Counted from the first letter of the stretch, positions 34,247 to 44,540 are shown. The stretch is DNA of 64,000 bases from Lucinisca nassula (GCA_963580285.1 OY757010.1:64440406-64504405), one strand, 5' to 3'. Translations and numbers: made by a program. The notes: a model not told the origin generated them from the letters alone.

Positions 34247-34482
34247 GGGCCTCGTCAAGCGATTTTGGTACTTATCGCCTATGCGAGCAGCGAAGGTTCA
34301 GGCGAGCCTGTGCATCCGCGCAGTCTCGCCAGAACCTTTGCTGCTCGCTCATACAAGCAGTGAATCAAGAGGAACCTTCAGACAGAAAGCCATATCCCTG
34401 GCCCCTCTGAATGGCTGGGCATGCGCAGTTAAAATTTGTCATGACGGAATGCTCGAAGACACAGATTCGCTTGGCGGGGCTC
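34247..34482 (+). repeat. GGGCCCCGTCAAGCGA MITE, copy 3
   Basis: Same element as 11880-12115; 4-bp flank duplication AAAT (34243-34246 and 34483-34486); hairpin GCGAGCAGCGAAGGTTC / GAACCTTTGCTGCTCGC. Confidence 0.9.
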
Positions 34483-34924
34483 AAATGATGGATGGTCTTA
34501 AAAATTACTAGTCTCCTAGGTACTATTTGCTGGAATAGTCAAGCATATGTATTGCGAAGTTGTTTATTTCGTAAAAGGTTCAATGATTTGGGGATTTAAT
34601 TTCTTATTAATGTCTGTATCAAGTGTAATTCAGCATCTATAGTAATGCACCTGTAATTCCAAGTCGGTGTGACCGCAATCTGTCTACTTATAGACAAATC
34701 CAAACACTACGTCATCACTCAATAATACTATTTGCCGGAACGTACCGGTGGTGGGCAAAAACGTCTTTGGTCGTTTATCGCCATTGTAAATGCGATGTTA
34801 TTTTCTGTAAACTTGTATTTTGTTTGGACTCGAAACGACAAAATTGACCTTTAAACTTTTATAATAAACATTTCTTAGCTACGATTTGAGGATATTTTTG
34901 ATGATAATTACCTGTTCACTAATT
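34483..34924. other. No gene; fragment of the 580-bp dispersed repeat
   Basis: Around 34668-34800 words such as TAGACAAATCCAAACACTACG and GGTGGGCAAAAACGTC are a diverged match to 30229-30310. Nothing else recognised. Confidence 0.5.
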
Positions 34925-35196
34925 ACCCCCCTCGGGGCTTGAAGAAATAGATAGGCTGGAACCGTCCTCACACTAGTACAGGTAAACCGCTTAGAGGATC
35001 TAAGCCTGTCCAGGAACCGCGGTGCGAGTCGGCCCGTCCATGCTTATAAACCCTCTTGATTTCATTGGGTGACAGGGCTTGAGATGTTATTTCATCTCAA
35101 TGTCGAGTAAAAGTCCCACAAAATTGGAAGCAACATCTCCAAAATGACCTTTACAGTGTTGACGGGGACGTTAAATCTCAAATCAAACAAACAAAG
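34925..35196 (+). repeat. SINE-A copy with head deletion
   Basis: Head CCCCTCGGGGCTTGAAG, then directly CCGTCCTCACACTAGTAC; tail TTAAATCTCAAATCAAACA. Confidence 0.88.
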
Positions 35197-35424
35197 CACG
35201 TAACGAAGCGGGACGGTCTTAACCTAGTGTATTTGTAATTGAAAAAAAACACCCGGTGTATCTACTAATCTTACACTAGATCTATACTCAGTAGCCATAT
35301 TTGCAGCTAAACTTTACCAGTGCAGGGCAAATAGTCGACGCTGCTATAATATGACGTCATTCTATGGTGAAAATACTGAGTACGCGATGACAAAGAGTAT
35401 GGTGTCCTGTTTGCGTTTTACCTG

Positions 35425-35575
35425 ATATCTGCATTAAAAAAACAGATACCTGCATTGTAAATACAGATATCTGTAATTGAAATGCAGATATCTGTAATTC
35501 AATCGCAAATATCTGAATTATAGGATTAAATACAAATATCTGCAAATGCAGATATCTGTTTCTGTATTTCACGCG
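35425..35575. repeat. Minisatellite of CAGATATCTG motifs
   Basis: About eight imperfect copies of a ~19-bp unit built on GCAGATATCTGTAATT. The core AGATATCT is its own reverse complement, so the array is strand-symmetric. Confidence 0.85.
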
Positions 35576-35631
35576 ATGATTTTGATTTTGAGATTGTAAA
35601 TTTTCATTTCGGGGCAGGAGATGAAAATTTG

Positions 35632-35690
35632 ACATATCAAACCATCGAAATAGGTATTGTCAATATTGAATAAATCATCCAAATATGTAG
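35632..35690 (-). pseudogene. Short reverse-transcriptase fragment
   Basis: On the minus strand reads TYLDDLFNIDNTYFDGLI, matching the YLDDLLNI...FDGLI block of 3929-4636 at DNA level too. About 58 bp survive; both sides are unrelated sequence. Confidence 0.75.
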
Positions 35691-35797
35691 AAGTCGAGCT
35701 AAAGACTTCAATGATTTCAGATTGGTTTTCAACGGAAAGGGTTGTCCATGAAGAAAATCCATGTCACTACTGCTATGACCTTGATAGACCTGGTGAA

Positions 35798-35888
35798 AAC
35801 TGTCCATGGAATCAGTAGGCACTGACCATGAACTCAACGGACACTGTCCATGGACTCATTGAACATTCTCCATGGACTCAGTGGACTT
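35798..35888. repeat. 22-bp minisatellite
   Basis: Four imperfect copies of CACTGTCCATGGACTCAGTG-like units, each with the palindrome TCCATGGA or a one-base variant. Confidence 0.8.
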
Positions 35889-36120
35889 TGTTGCAGAAGC
35901 CCTCAGGGGATTTCCAGACACTTTGGCCCCACTACCACCTCGGCCCCTAGACAGGTCGGCCCAAAACCAAGTCGGCCCTAGACACCTCGGCCCTAGTCAC
36001 CTCGGCCCTAGACACCTCGGCCCCACTGTCACCTCGGCCCCTAGACATCTCGGCCCCAAAGACACCTCGGCCCCACTTTTGATATCTGTTAGGGTATGGG
36101 AATTTATATCATGTTAAAAT

Positions 36121-36376
36121 CGGTACCGCTCATCGGGACTTCAAGAAACCGACAGCCTGTGACATGAGTACTGGTAAACCGCTTAGAAGTTCTAAGCCTG
36201 GCCAGGAAAAGCGTTGCGAGTCGGACCGTTCATACTTATAAACCCAATCGGTTGGCTTGAGATGTCATTTCATCTCAATGTCGGGTAAAAGTCCCACAAA
36301 ATTGGAGGCAACGTCTCCAAAATGACCGATACAGTGTTGATTGGGGCGTTAAACGTCAAATCTAACAAACAAAACA
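36121..36376 (+). repeat. SINE-A copy with head deletion
   Basis: CGCTCATCGGGACTTCAAG head, GTGTTGATTGGGGCGTTAAA tail. ATCATGTTAA on both sides (about 36107 and 36376) is the likely target duplication. Confidence 0.85.
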
Positions 36377-36384
36377 TCATGTTA

Positions 36385-36660
36385 ACAAGCCCGTGTAATG
36401 AAGACCCTGCTCTACATCAGTTTATATGGGGAAAACTGAGGCTCATATGGACATACATAAAGCTTATTTTTCTTATTTGAGCAGAAATAATAAAAAAATG
36501 TCACAATTTGTCCTCTTATAATGTTCGTTTTTTTTTTCGGCGGTAAAATTTACAAGTCATTTGTATAGGCGTGTTTTCGTAATTCTTATTTCTGCTCCAA
36601 GATACAGGTTGTGTGTACTGGTTAGAACCGTCTCAATGTGCAGGACGGATCAGAATGCGT
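36385..36660. repeat. Foldback MITE copies, deleted
   Basis: First copy lost its hairpin (left arm runs into TTATTTGAGCAGAAATAAT) and ends ATAGGCGTGTTTTCGTAAT at 36583; a second half-copy with GGTTAGAACCGTCTCAATG follows. Confidence 0.7.
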
Positions 36661-37124
36661 CTGTGACAACCTTTAATCACAACTAGTTTAATATTAATGT
36701 GTTTATGCAAACTAATCATTTCATAGATCCCTTTAATATAAGTTAACAGTTCTGTGCGATAAACCATCTCCTTGAGAGCGATGAACCTGTATCAAAGATC
36801 TATGTTTTCGTGCAGAAGCAAGAAATATAATTTTTAACAACTTTTCGTTATATAATTTTGGTTTTACGGAATTTTCTATTAAGTTGTTAGGAAATAAGAT
36901 CAAATTATTTTATTGCTATTTTTATTTCATATAAAAATAACAATAAAACCAATGGGACGTTTATAATAAACACGACAACGCATACACGACATTTTCAGGT
37001 TTCTTAAGGACAGCTAATCGCCCGCCGCCTTCAACCGTGTCGTTGACCATGAGTCAGCATCACGAAAAGTGGGGTTTAGCGGGTTGTTCTAATTGTGAAT
37101 ATTTGACACTGTTGTCAATGAGCC
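36661..37124. other. No gene recognised
   Basis: A TTTTTATTTCATATAAAAATAAC fold near 36915-36950 is the only structure noticed. Confidence 0.45.
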
Positions 37125-37954
37125 TTTTCTACAAAATTATGTAGGGCCATGGAGACTTTGCGTTCAGTGCACATCCAGATCCAGCTGATCTGGATCTACA
37201 CTGTCATTCAATTTGCGAATTTTAAATGAATACAATATATATGTATCAAGTAATTTGAGGGTCTGAAATGTGTCTAATAAATAAATAACTTATACAGTAT
37301 ACTTGTTACTGTCCGTCTTTAAATAGAGCTGAAATAACAATCAAATAGGAATTTCTGAATGTGTGAAAATTGATAACAATAGAAACATACTGAGCAATTC
37401 CTACAAAAATACGAGTAGTGAAGACTTCGCACACAGTGCACATCCAGATCTACACTGTTTCCCACTAATATATTAATATAGTACACATGTATTAAGTAAT
37501 TCAAGTGGCTGATAGTCAGAACTGTGACTAATAAATAAAAAAATAAAGTATACAATCTGCCTTTAATTTGAGCAAGAATGACAATCAAATGTGTGAAAAT
37601 TGATAACAATGATCTGTTTATCATCAAGGATCTCTTTATTGGGGGAAAAGGGATTAGTAACTCCTGGTTGTTTATTGAGCTTCACACTTCACTAATTTAA
37701 GTCAATAATTAATTGTTCTTTTTGCTAAATAGTGTACTAACCTGAAATTCATTTATCCTTACCCCGCTGAACACGATAATCCTTATCATTGCAAACAGTG
37801 TAGATCCTGATCAGAATGCTTCTCTGAACCGGATCTGCACCGTTTTTCATGCATATTTTTTTTTAATTGCAGCCATACATTAAATTAATTGGTTTACTCC
37901 AGTTCAGCGAACCTGAACACTGATAATTACCTAATAAATAAATAAATAATAAAT
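37125..37954. repeat. Three copies of the palindrome-plus-body repeat
   Basis: At about 37150-37310, 37430-37570 and 37780-37945. Each has remains of the GATCCAGATC...GATCTACACTGTTT palindrome, an ATCAAGTAATTTGA-type body, a TGATAGTCAGAA block, and CTAATAAATAAATA. Same layout as 29390-29530. Confidence 0.7.
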
Positions 37955-38360
37955 AGTTTGTTTGTATTGGAGTTTAACGGCCCAGTCAACATTATTTTAG
38001 TTCATTTTCGAGCCGGGCAGTTTACCAGAACAAAACAGAACATAACTTTATTGATGAATAACATCTCAGACCACTCGGAGATGGCATACGAGAATAAATG
38101 TTTACATGAACAAAACCATACCTATCCACACATATCCTGGGCAGGGTTATACGTAAGCGGTTAACCAATACAGTGCACATGTTTTTCGCCAGAAAGTGAC
38201 AACTGCCCTTCTTGAATCAGCAGAAGGGAGAGAATGACCGTAGAAAATATTTCATAATCAATCTCCACGAAAGAAAGTTGCCGACCCCGGTAGGTATCGA
38301 ACCCGCGTCCTCCTGATCACCAGTCAGACGCGCATCCGACTTAGCTACCGAGGCCGAAAA
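37955..38360 (-). repeat. tRNA-derived SINE-B with a ~85-bp internal insertion
   Basis: Tail GGAGTTTAACGGCCCAGTC, inserted segment about 38027-38112, head with GGTATCGAACCCGCG (B box, inverted) and CTTAGCTACCGAGGCC (A box). The left flank is (AATA)n. Confidence 0.85.
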
Positions 38361-38439
38361 AAATGAAATAAATAAATATGTTAACAAATAGAAGATTATC
38401 CCCCAGCATCACCATGATTGACGAAACCGAGGAATGATT

Positions 38440-38505
38440 TTTTTTTAGGGGGGGGGAGGGGGTGGGGCCCACCCTCCGAGGGGTGGGCCCCACCCTCCGA
38501 TCCAT
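38440..38505. repeat. GGGTGGGGCCCACCC palindrome pair
   Basis: After a GGGGGGG run, GGGTGGGGCCCACCCTCCG is followed by AGGGGTGGGCCCCACCCTCC: two GGGGCCCAC-type palindromes in tandem. Confidence 0.7.
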
Positions 38506-39114
38506 CCAGATATCCATCCAATTAGTAAGGATAATTAGGTATCATGTTCTTATTGAAATTAATTTAAAAAGTATTTTAGCGGTGTGGAATTATTTCGGAT
38601 AATAAAAAAGCTTATAGCTGATCAAAAGAGCAGAAATGTAGAAAAAAGAGCCTGCTCTAAAGCATGCTGCAATGCAATTAGAATTATACATTGAAATAAA
38701 AGGGGGGAATTTTCAAATGTTTCAAATGTATCTTCCATTCTTCTTAAATGGACATATAGCTTTTCTATTTAGTTACGTTATAATATATAATAAATTTATA
38801 TATTATAGGTTCAAATATTCGTGGCTCCCTATCAAAATAATCAAATCAGCAAATAAAAATAAAAAAAAAACCTCATCGGGCTTCCAACCCGATCTCCTAT
38901 TTAAGCGGAAGCCCCGTGAAAAGCAAAGTGGGGCCGAAGTGTCTAGGTATATGGGGCCGACGTGTCTAGGGGCCGAGGTGTCCAGGGGCCGACCCGTCTA
39001 GGGTTTCAATTTTATGTGGGGCCGAGGTGGTTTTGGGGCCGAGGTGTCTAGGGGCCGAAGTGTCTAGGGGCCGAGGTGGTTTTGGGGCCGAAGTGTCCTG
39101 TTACCCCTCAGGGC

Positions 39115-39487
39115 ACCTTAGCATTATTGTTGGGAGAAAAATACAATTGCCAAATCAGTACTTTTTTCAATATATAGCTTTCAAGCACATCACATATGGC
39201 GGCAAGGATGAATACTTATCTGAAATTCATGTGATGAAGGAATGATCAAAAGCTAAGGGCTCTAAATCAGTAAATTGAACTGACTCATAACCAAAAATTC
39301 CCCATTCAACAGAATATTAATAAGTTGTAAATCTGCAGTGCCTTCAAATCTGATTCAAAGACCAAATTAAATTTGAGCACAGTTAAGTAACACAAGAAGT
39401 ATTGTACCAGGATTGTTTTAGCTACAGTCTGTATACAAGAACCTTTACAAGATTTCTGAAGTTTAAAACAACAAACGACTGCTCGCC
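39115..39487. other. No gene recognised
   Basis: No clear exon or repeat. Could be flanking sequence of the coding-like relic that follows. Confidence 0.4.
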
Positions 39488-39815
39488 TCACAAACTTGCA
39501 TGTCTGTAATCTATATCAGGTCCTTTTTCTGGCCAGCAGTATTGCTGATGATAAACAGAGGCCATTTTATTCTCAGTATACTGCCTCAAGCCCTCGTGGG
39601 CATTCTGGCCTGCCCTGGCAGGATCCTGAAGACATACAATACTGGGGACATTTTCACTTTCTCCTTTTTTTGCTGCAGTGTATGTGTTGTTTCATGCGCA
39701 GCGCTGTGCTGCTTCTGTCACTTTGCCAAATTCGTCAGTCACAATTACATCGGAACCAGGGAACCAGTCTGCTGCTACATCCATATTGTCAGACACATCT
39801 TCAGCAACTGTCTAT
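39488..39815 (-). pseudogene. Coding-like relic of unknown protein
   Basis: Minus strand from about 39815 to a TGA at 39490-39488: roughly 108 codons with one in-frame TGA. Residue use looks protein-like (for example MDVAADWFPGSDVIVTDEFG, and later DPARAGQNAHEGLRQYTENK and YCWPEKGPDIDYRHASL). I do not recognise the family. The right side is cut by the Helitron-like element starting at 39828. It could be an exon of another gene, a domesticated or dead transposon piece, or chance. Confidence 0.4.
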
Positions 39816-40420
39816 CTGTTGTTTTTTTATGCTCCCCGAAGGGGGAGCCATATAGTCGCCGCTTTGTCCGTCCGTCCGTCCGACCGTCCGTCCGTCCGTC
39901 CGTCACGCTCTATATCTCTAAAAGTATTAAAGGTATTTAAGTGAAACTTGATATACTGATAGAGGGCGATGAGAGGAATCGTAAAATACAAGAACCATAA
40001 CCCTGTCACCAGTATTTATGGAGTTACTTCCCTTCTTAACTATTTCAATGAAAAGATTGTCCGGAGCATATCTCTGAAAGTATAGAAGGGATTTAAGTGA
40101 AACGTGATACATTGATAGATGGCCATTAGAGGAAGTGCAGAGTGCAAGAACTGTAACTCTATCACAAGTACTTACAGAGTTATTTCCCTTTTTAGTTTTT
40201 GCTGTATTAAGCTTGTCCAGAGCATATCTCTAAAAGTTTTAAAGGTAATTTAGTGAAACTTGATACACTGATAGGGGGCTATGAGAGAAATAGCAAAATG
40301 CAAGAAGCATAACCCTACCAACAGTATTTACGGAGTTACTTGCCTTCTTAATTAGGGCCACACACAGTATTTTGGGTGCCCTATAGTAATCTCCTTGTCA
40401 GTCAGTTTCAAATCTAAACC

Positions 40421-40588
40421 AAGAAGCCTCCGTGGTGTAGTGGTTACCCTACTCGCCTTGTAAACCAGGGGTCGCAGGATCGATCCCGGGCTTCTCCAGA
40501 CTTTCGGATGAGTCTTTAAACCGAGGTCCCGTCTCCGTATGACCTTAGCTGTTGGTGTGACGTAAAACTCAAACACTCACTCACTCAC
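40421..40588 (+). repeat. tRNA-derived SINE-C copy with 13-bp target duplication
   Basis: GAAGCCTCCGTGGTGTAGTGG (A box), GCAGGATCGATCCCGGG (B box), tail GTGACGTAAAACTCAAACAC(TCAC)n. TCAAATCTAAACC at 40408-40420 and 40589-40601. Confidence 0.95.
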
Positions 40589-41110
40589 TCAAATCTAAAC
40601 CAAAACATTTAACCGGTTATAACTTCAAAAGTATTATCCCAAATCCCGTGAAACTTCACACTCATACTAACAATCACAAGAGCTACAGTCTGACAAACCA
40701 TATTGCTTTTGTCCGTGTGTTTGTCACGCCTTAACCAAAAAAACTTAACCTCGGTCATAACTTCAAAAGTATTTGCCCTACTCTCATGACACTGCACACA
40801 ATTACTAACTATCACAAGACCTACATTCTGACAAAGGGCCATAACTATATTGCTTTTCGGTGTGTGTTTGTCAGGCCATAACCAAACAACTTAAACTTGG
40901 TCAAAATTTTAAAGTATTTATCCTACTCTCATGAAACTTCACACACATACTTACCATCACAAAACCTACAGTCTGACAAAGGGTCATCATTATGTTGCTT
41001 ATTTTCACTGAATTATCTCCCCTTTTTCAAAAAATATCTCCTGTTGTTTCATAACCATGGGTAATAGGGCTTTCACATTTCACATATGTTTTCCTTGTGA
41101 CATTCTTCAT

Positions 41111-41382
41111 TATACCCCCGGCATACGAAGTATGCAATGGGGGTATATAGTTTTTGTCTTTTCCGTTTGTGTGTCCGTAAACAATTATTTTGTGTCAAAG
41201 ATATCTCAGGAACTGCTTCACATAGAAACTTGAAATTTTGCACACATGATCAGTATGACTTCTTGTATTGTGGGAAAGAAAATAAGGGCCAAGGGGTCAG
41301 ACCTTTTAGAGCTATTTCCCTTTGTAGTTCTTGATGGCACTGGCCGGGGGTATACGTGCCCCACTGGGCACTTTTGTCTAGT
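41111..41382 (+). mobile_element. Minimal Helitron-like element, TATACCCCCGG type
   Basis: 272 bp. 5' TATACCCCCGGCATACGAAG with a hairpin to GGGGGTATA, TTTTCCGTTTGTGTGTCCG tract, a single short core, inverted motif CCGGGGGTATA, hairpin GTGCCCCACTGGGCAC, and terminus CTAGT. The parallel core unit at 41970-42110 has the uninterrupted site (CAT|TGAAAATCACTTAC), so the element is defined to the base apart from the shared T. Confidence 0.92.
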
Positions 41383-42209
41383 TGAAAATCACTTACTAGG
41401 GAACACAAAACTGAGTTTCTTTGTCTTATGGTTTAAGATTTACATGCCCTTGCACAGACGGGGGCCTTACATTTTTCCTTATTTTTGCAGTCTTTGTTGA
41501 AAATCACTAACTAGGGAATTCTTAGACTTTAGGTTAAACCCATTTGGTACCGGAAACCCCAAAAGGGGTAAGTGGCAAACAGTGCAGGCCCAGATCAGAT
41601 GCCATGAAACTCGTGTTTGTCACGCCTTAACCTGGCCCTACTCTTATGAAACTTCACACACATACTTACCATCACAAGACCTGCATTCTGACAAAGGAGA
41701 ATAACTTGTGTGTTTGTCACACCTAAACCAAAAACCTTAACCTCGGTGATATCTTCAAAAGTAATGTGTCTACTCTCATGAAACATCACACACATAATTA
41801 CCATCACAAGACCTACATCCTGACAAATTGCATTTGGGTGTGTGTTTGTCAGGCCATACCCAAACAACTTAAACTCCGGTCAAAATTTTAAAAGTATTTG
41901 TCCTACTCTCATGAAACTTCACACACATACTTACATTACAAAAACCTACATTCTGACAAAGGGCCATTACTATATTGCTTATTTTCACTAATCATTTCCC
42001 CCTTTTCAAAAAAATATCTCCTGTTATTTCATAACCATTGGTGATAGGGCTTTAATGTTTCACATGTGTATTCCTTGTGACATTTTCCATTGAAAATCAC
42101 TTACTAGGGAACACAAAATTGAGTTTCTTAGCCTTATGGTTTAAGATTTACAGGTCCTTGCAGGGAAGGGGCCTTACATTTCTCATTTTTTGCATTCTTT
42201 GTTGAAAAT

Positions 42210-42335
42210 CACTACCTTGTTTTTTTATTTGTACTCAAAACATCAGCTGAGGGTACTCATTAGAACCTCCTCATTCAGACGGTTCTAACGAGTACCCATA
42301 ACCTTTGTCTTCAAACAAATCTTATCAAACTTCAA
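42210..42335. repeat. Foldback MITE hairpin
   Basis: GCTGAGGGTACTCATTAGAACC facing GACGGTTCTAACGAGTACCC; outer parts lost. Confidence 0.75.
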
Positions 42336-42469
42336 AGTGTATAGGATCATTTTACTAAAATAACCCTCCTACTACGCATCTTCGGGGAGCATCCCTCGGT
42401 TTCACCGATGCTCTTGTTTTTTTTTTTTTTTTTTTTTTAATTCTAATGACCACAGTTATCTGAAATATA

Positions 42470-42674
42470 CAGTAAAATTCCGCTATTAAGACCAGCTAAA
42501 ATTCAGATTAATCTGCTTTCAGAAGCTTATTTAGTAGGTTGTAGTTTTTCTTTGTTTTTTTTTTCTGTATACAGTGGTCTCTGGTCAGAGATCACCTTTG
42601 GGACTGTTCAAAAGTTGTCTTAAAGACCACTTTTGAACAGTCCTAAAGGTGGTCTTAATATAGGAATTTTACTG
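42470..42674. mobile_element. Tc1/mariner-like MITE, copy 1
   Basis: 205 bp with inverted ends CAGTAAAATTCCGCTATTAA and TTAATATAGGAATTTTACTG and TA on both sides. No coding sequence. Confidence 0.88.
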
Positions 42675-42941
42675 TATATATTAAAGAAAAATCAAACAAC
42701 ACACATAGTCATAAACCAATCCTGTACAAATTAGTAAGGCTGGCATCATTAATCTGGCATACCTGCCAACACTCCCGATTTGGTCGCGGCTCTCACGATT
42801 TATTGTGTGTCTCCCAAACGATCGTTTTTTGAAAACAAAGCTACATTTAAAATGAACACCAATAGAACCACCGCCTGTAGAGAGAACCACTGTGGAGTTT
42901 AAATTTGTTCTGTTTGCTGTTCTTTTTTCGATTTGTATATA

Positions 42942-43398
42942 CAGTAAATGTGTTTGTTTGATTTGATGTTTAACGTCCCCGTCAACACTGTATAGGTCAT
43001 TTTGGAGACGTTGCTTCCAATTTTTTGGGACTTTTACCCGACATTGAGATGAAATGACATCTCAAGCCCTGTCGCCCAATGAAACCAATAGGGTTTATTA
43101 GCATGGACAGTCCGCCTCGCACCGCGGTTCCTGGACAGGCTTAGATCCTCTAAGCGGTTTACCAGTACTAGTGTGCGGACCGGATTCAGCTCTGCGTAGA
43201 AGCATCATGCAGCCCATATATATCTTCAAGCCCCTATGGGCGGGGGCCGGTATATACAGTAAAATTTCTATATTAAGACCACCTTAACCAGAGGACGTTG
43301 TGTGCAGAAAATACAAAGACAAAGTAACTGCAACCTTCTCAATAAGCTTTTTAAAGCAGAATTAGTCTTAATTTTGTCTTAATAGCGGAATTTCACTG
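42942..43398. mobile_element. Tc1/mariner-like MITE, copy 2, split by SINE-A
   Basis: Same ends as copy 1 (CAGTAAAATTTCTATATTAA; CTTAATAGCGGAATTTCACTG) and TA flanks. SINE-A entered seven bases into the element; removing it and one duplication leaves 142 bp. Confidence 0.85.
42949..43249 (-). repeat. SINE-A, full-length reference copy
   Basis: 301 bp, reversed, with the exact 14-bp duplication GTATATACAGTAAA at 42935-42948 and 43250-43263. This copy best defines both ends of SINE-A: (GTTT)n tail side and GGCGGGGGCC head side. Confidence 0.95.
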
Positions 43399-43589
43399 TA
43401 CATTGCTCAAAACTATTAAAGCAGCAAACTTTTAAGCCTGTATAACATCACCGCTTGTAAATTTTCAAACTCAAGGAAAGGCACTAATTTATAGTGACAT
43501 CTCTTACCGACGTTCATGCAAACGTCAAGAAGCAAGGTCAACCTGTAAAGCAAGAATGTGTGCTACAGCATGGATACTCCTACAAAACG

Positions 43590-44540
43590 GCAAAAATTGA
43601 AGAAGTTGAGGTCGCTCAAACTGTCACTTTGCTTGAAAGTGGGTAGACCCAAAGGATCGTTGCTGAACGCTTTGATTTATCGAGAAGTGTTGTTTCCAGG
43701 CTATGGAGGCGCTACCAGGAGACAGGCGAGCTTACTAGACGGGAAGGGCAAGGCCGACACCACATGACGTCACAAAGGGAAGATCATTTGTTTGTTTGTT
43801 TGTTTGTTTGATTTGAGGTTTAACGTCCCCGTCAACACTGTAAAGGTCATTTTTGAGACGTTGCTTCCAATTTTGTGGGACTTTTACTCGACATTGAGAT
43901 GAAATGACATCTCAAGCCCTGCCGTCCAATAAAGGAAAGAAATCTAGCGCAACGAAATCGGCAGTACATGACCAGAAGGCTTCACGTTGATTTCCAGCAT
44001 GCAATCGGCCAAAGGATATCCGATCAAACAATACGTAACAGGTTACATGAAGGTGATCTGAGGGACAGACGCCCGGCAAGAAGGCCTATTCTCACCAGGC
44101 GACATCGTGCACGGCGATATGAGTTTGCCCAAGAACATCAGAACTTGCGATTGCAAGACTGGCGTACAGTTCTGTTCACGGATTTAAGCAGATTTCATCT
44201 GAGTGCATGTGATCGTTCGCTGGGGCAATCGGTGACAATTTCATTCTGATGCAGGATACTGCGCGCCCCATACTGCTAGATTGTGCATGGATTACCTTAA
44301 TCGTGATACTATTGAAATAATAGACTAGCCGGCACGTTCTCCTGACTTAAAACCCAATAGAACGTATGGGACATTCTTAACAGGCGATCATCCACCAATG
44401 GCTATTCAAGAACTCACAAACATCCTTAGACATGAGTGGGAAACACTAGCTTTACAAACTGTTCAACATTTGGTTCGTAGCATGCCTCGGCGATGCCAGG
44501 AGTGTTGTGCTGATCGAGTTGGTCATAGGCATTACTGACA
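43590..44540 (+). pseudogene. Tc1-like transposase, broken
   Basis: DDE transposase of the Tc1 group, which would cut and paste at TA sites. Recognisable pieces in three frames: the DNA-binding HTH (RIVAERFDLSRSVVSRLWRR, 43650-43720), TGELTRREGQGRHH, then after a SINE NLAQRNRQYMTRRLHVDFQ, RRHRARRYEFAQEHQNLRLQ, the first catalytic Asp in VLFTDLSRF (44180), the second in LMQDTARPH (44250), and the C-terminal WPARSPDL block with frameshifts near the expected Glu. The first two Asp are only about 23 codons apart instead of about 90, so the middle of the catalytic domain is deleted. Dead copy; no clear TIRs found. Confidence 0.85.
43790..43931 (-). repeat. 5'-truncated SINE-A inside the transposase
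   Basis: Tail half only: (GTTT)n, GATTTGAGGTTTAACGTCCC to CATCTCAAGCCCTGCCGTC. AAAGGGAAGA before and AAAGGAAAGA after are the probable duplication. Confidence 0.85.

Larger units (their letters stand above)
35899..39114. mobile_element. Large element with inverted GGCCCC-array ends
   Basis: Left end GCCCTCAGGGGATTTCCAG then GACACTTTGGCCCC and an array of GACACCTCGGCCCCTA units to about 36075. Right end is the inverse: array of GGGGCCGAGGTGTCTA units from about 38930, GGGGCCGAAGTGTCC, and CCCCTCAGGGC at 39114. Interior carries a SINE-A, a MITE, palindrome repeats and a SINE-B, but no transposase frame. Flank duplication not found. Confidence 0.75.
39828..42417 (+). mobile_element. Helitron-like element, GCTCCCCGAAG type
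   Basis: 5' end TATGCTCCCCGAAGGGGGAG (hairpin), GCCGCTTTGTCCGTCCG tract, ~160-bp core units marked by GAGCATATCTCT, a second ~140-bp unit class marked by CTCATGAAACTTCACAC, the inverted motif CTTCGGGGAGC at 42380-42390, hairpin GAGCATCC...GATGCTC and terminus CTTGT at 42417. Inserted in a T run. Nested inside: a 5' fragment of the GGGCCCCGCAC type (from 40352), SINE-C (40421-40588), the small element 41111-41382 and a MITE hairpin near 42240. Confidence 0.85.

Noticed and set aside
39840..39905. Coding CpG-rich start with repeated VRPSVRPS peptide
   Set aside because: It is the GTCCGTCCG tract at the 5' end of a Helitron-like element.
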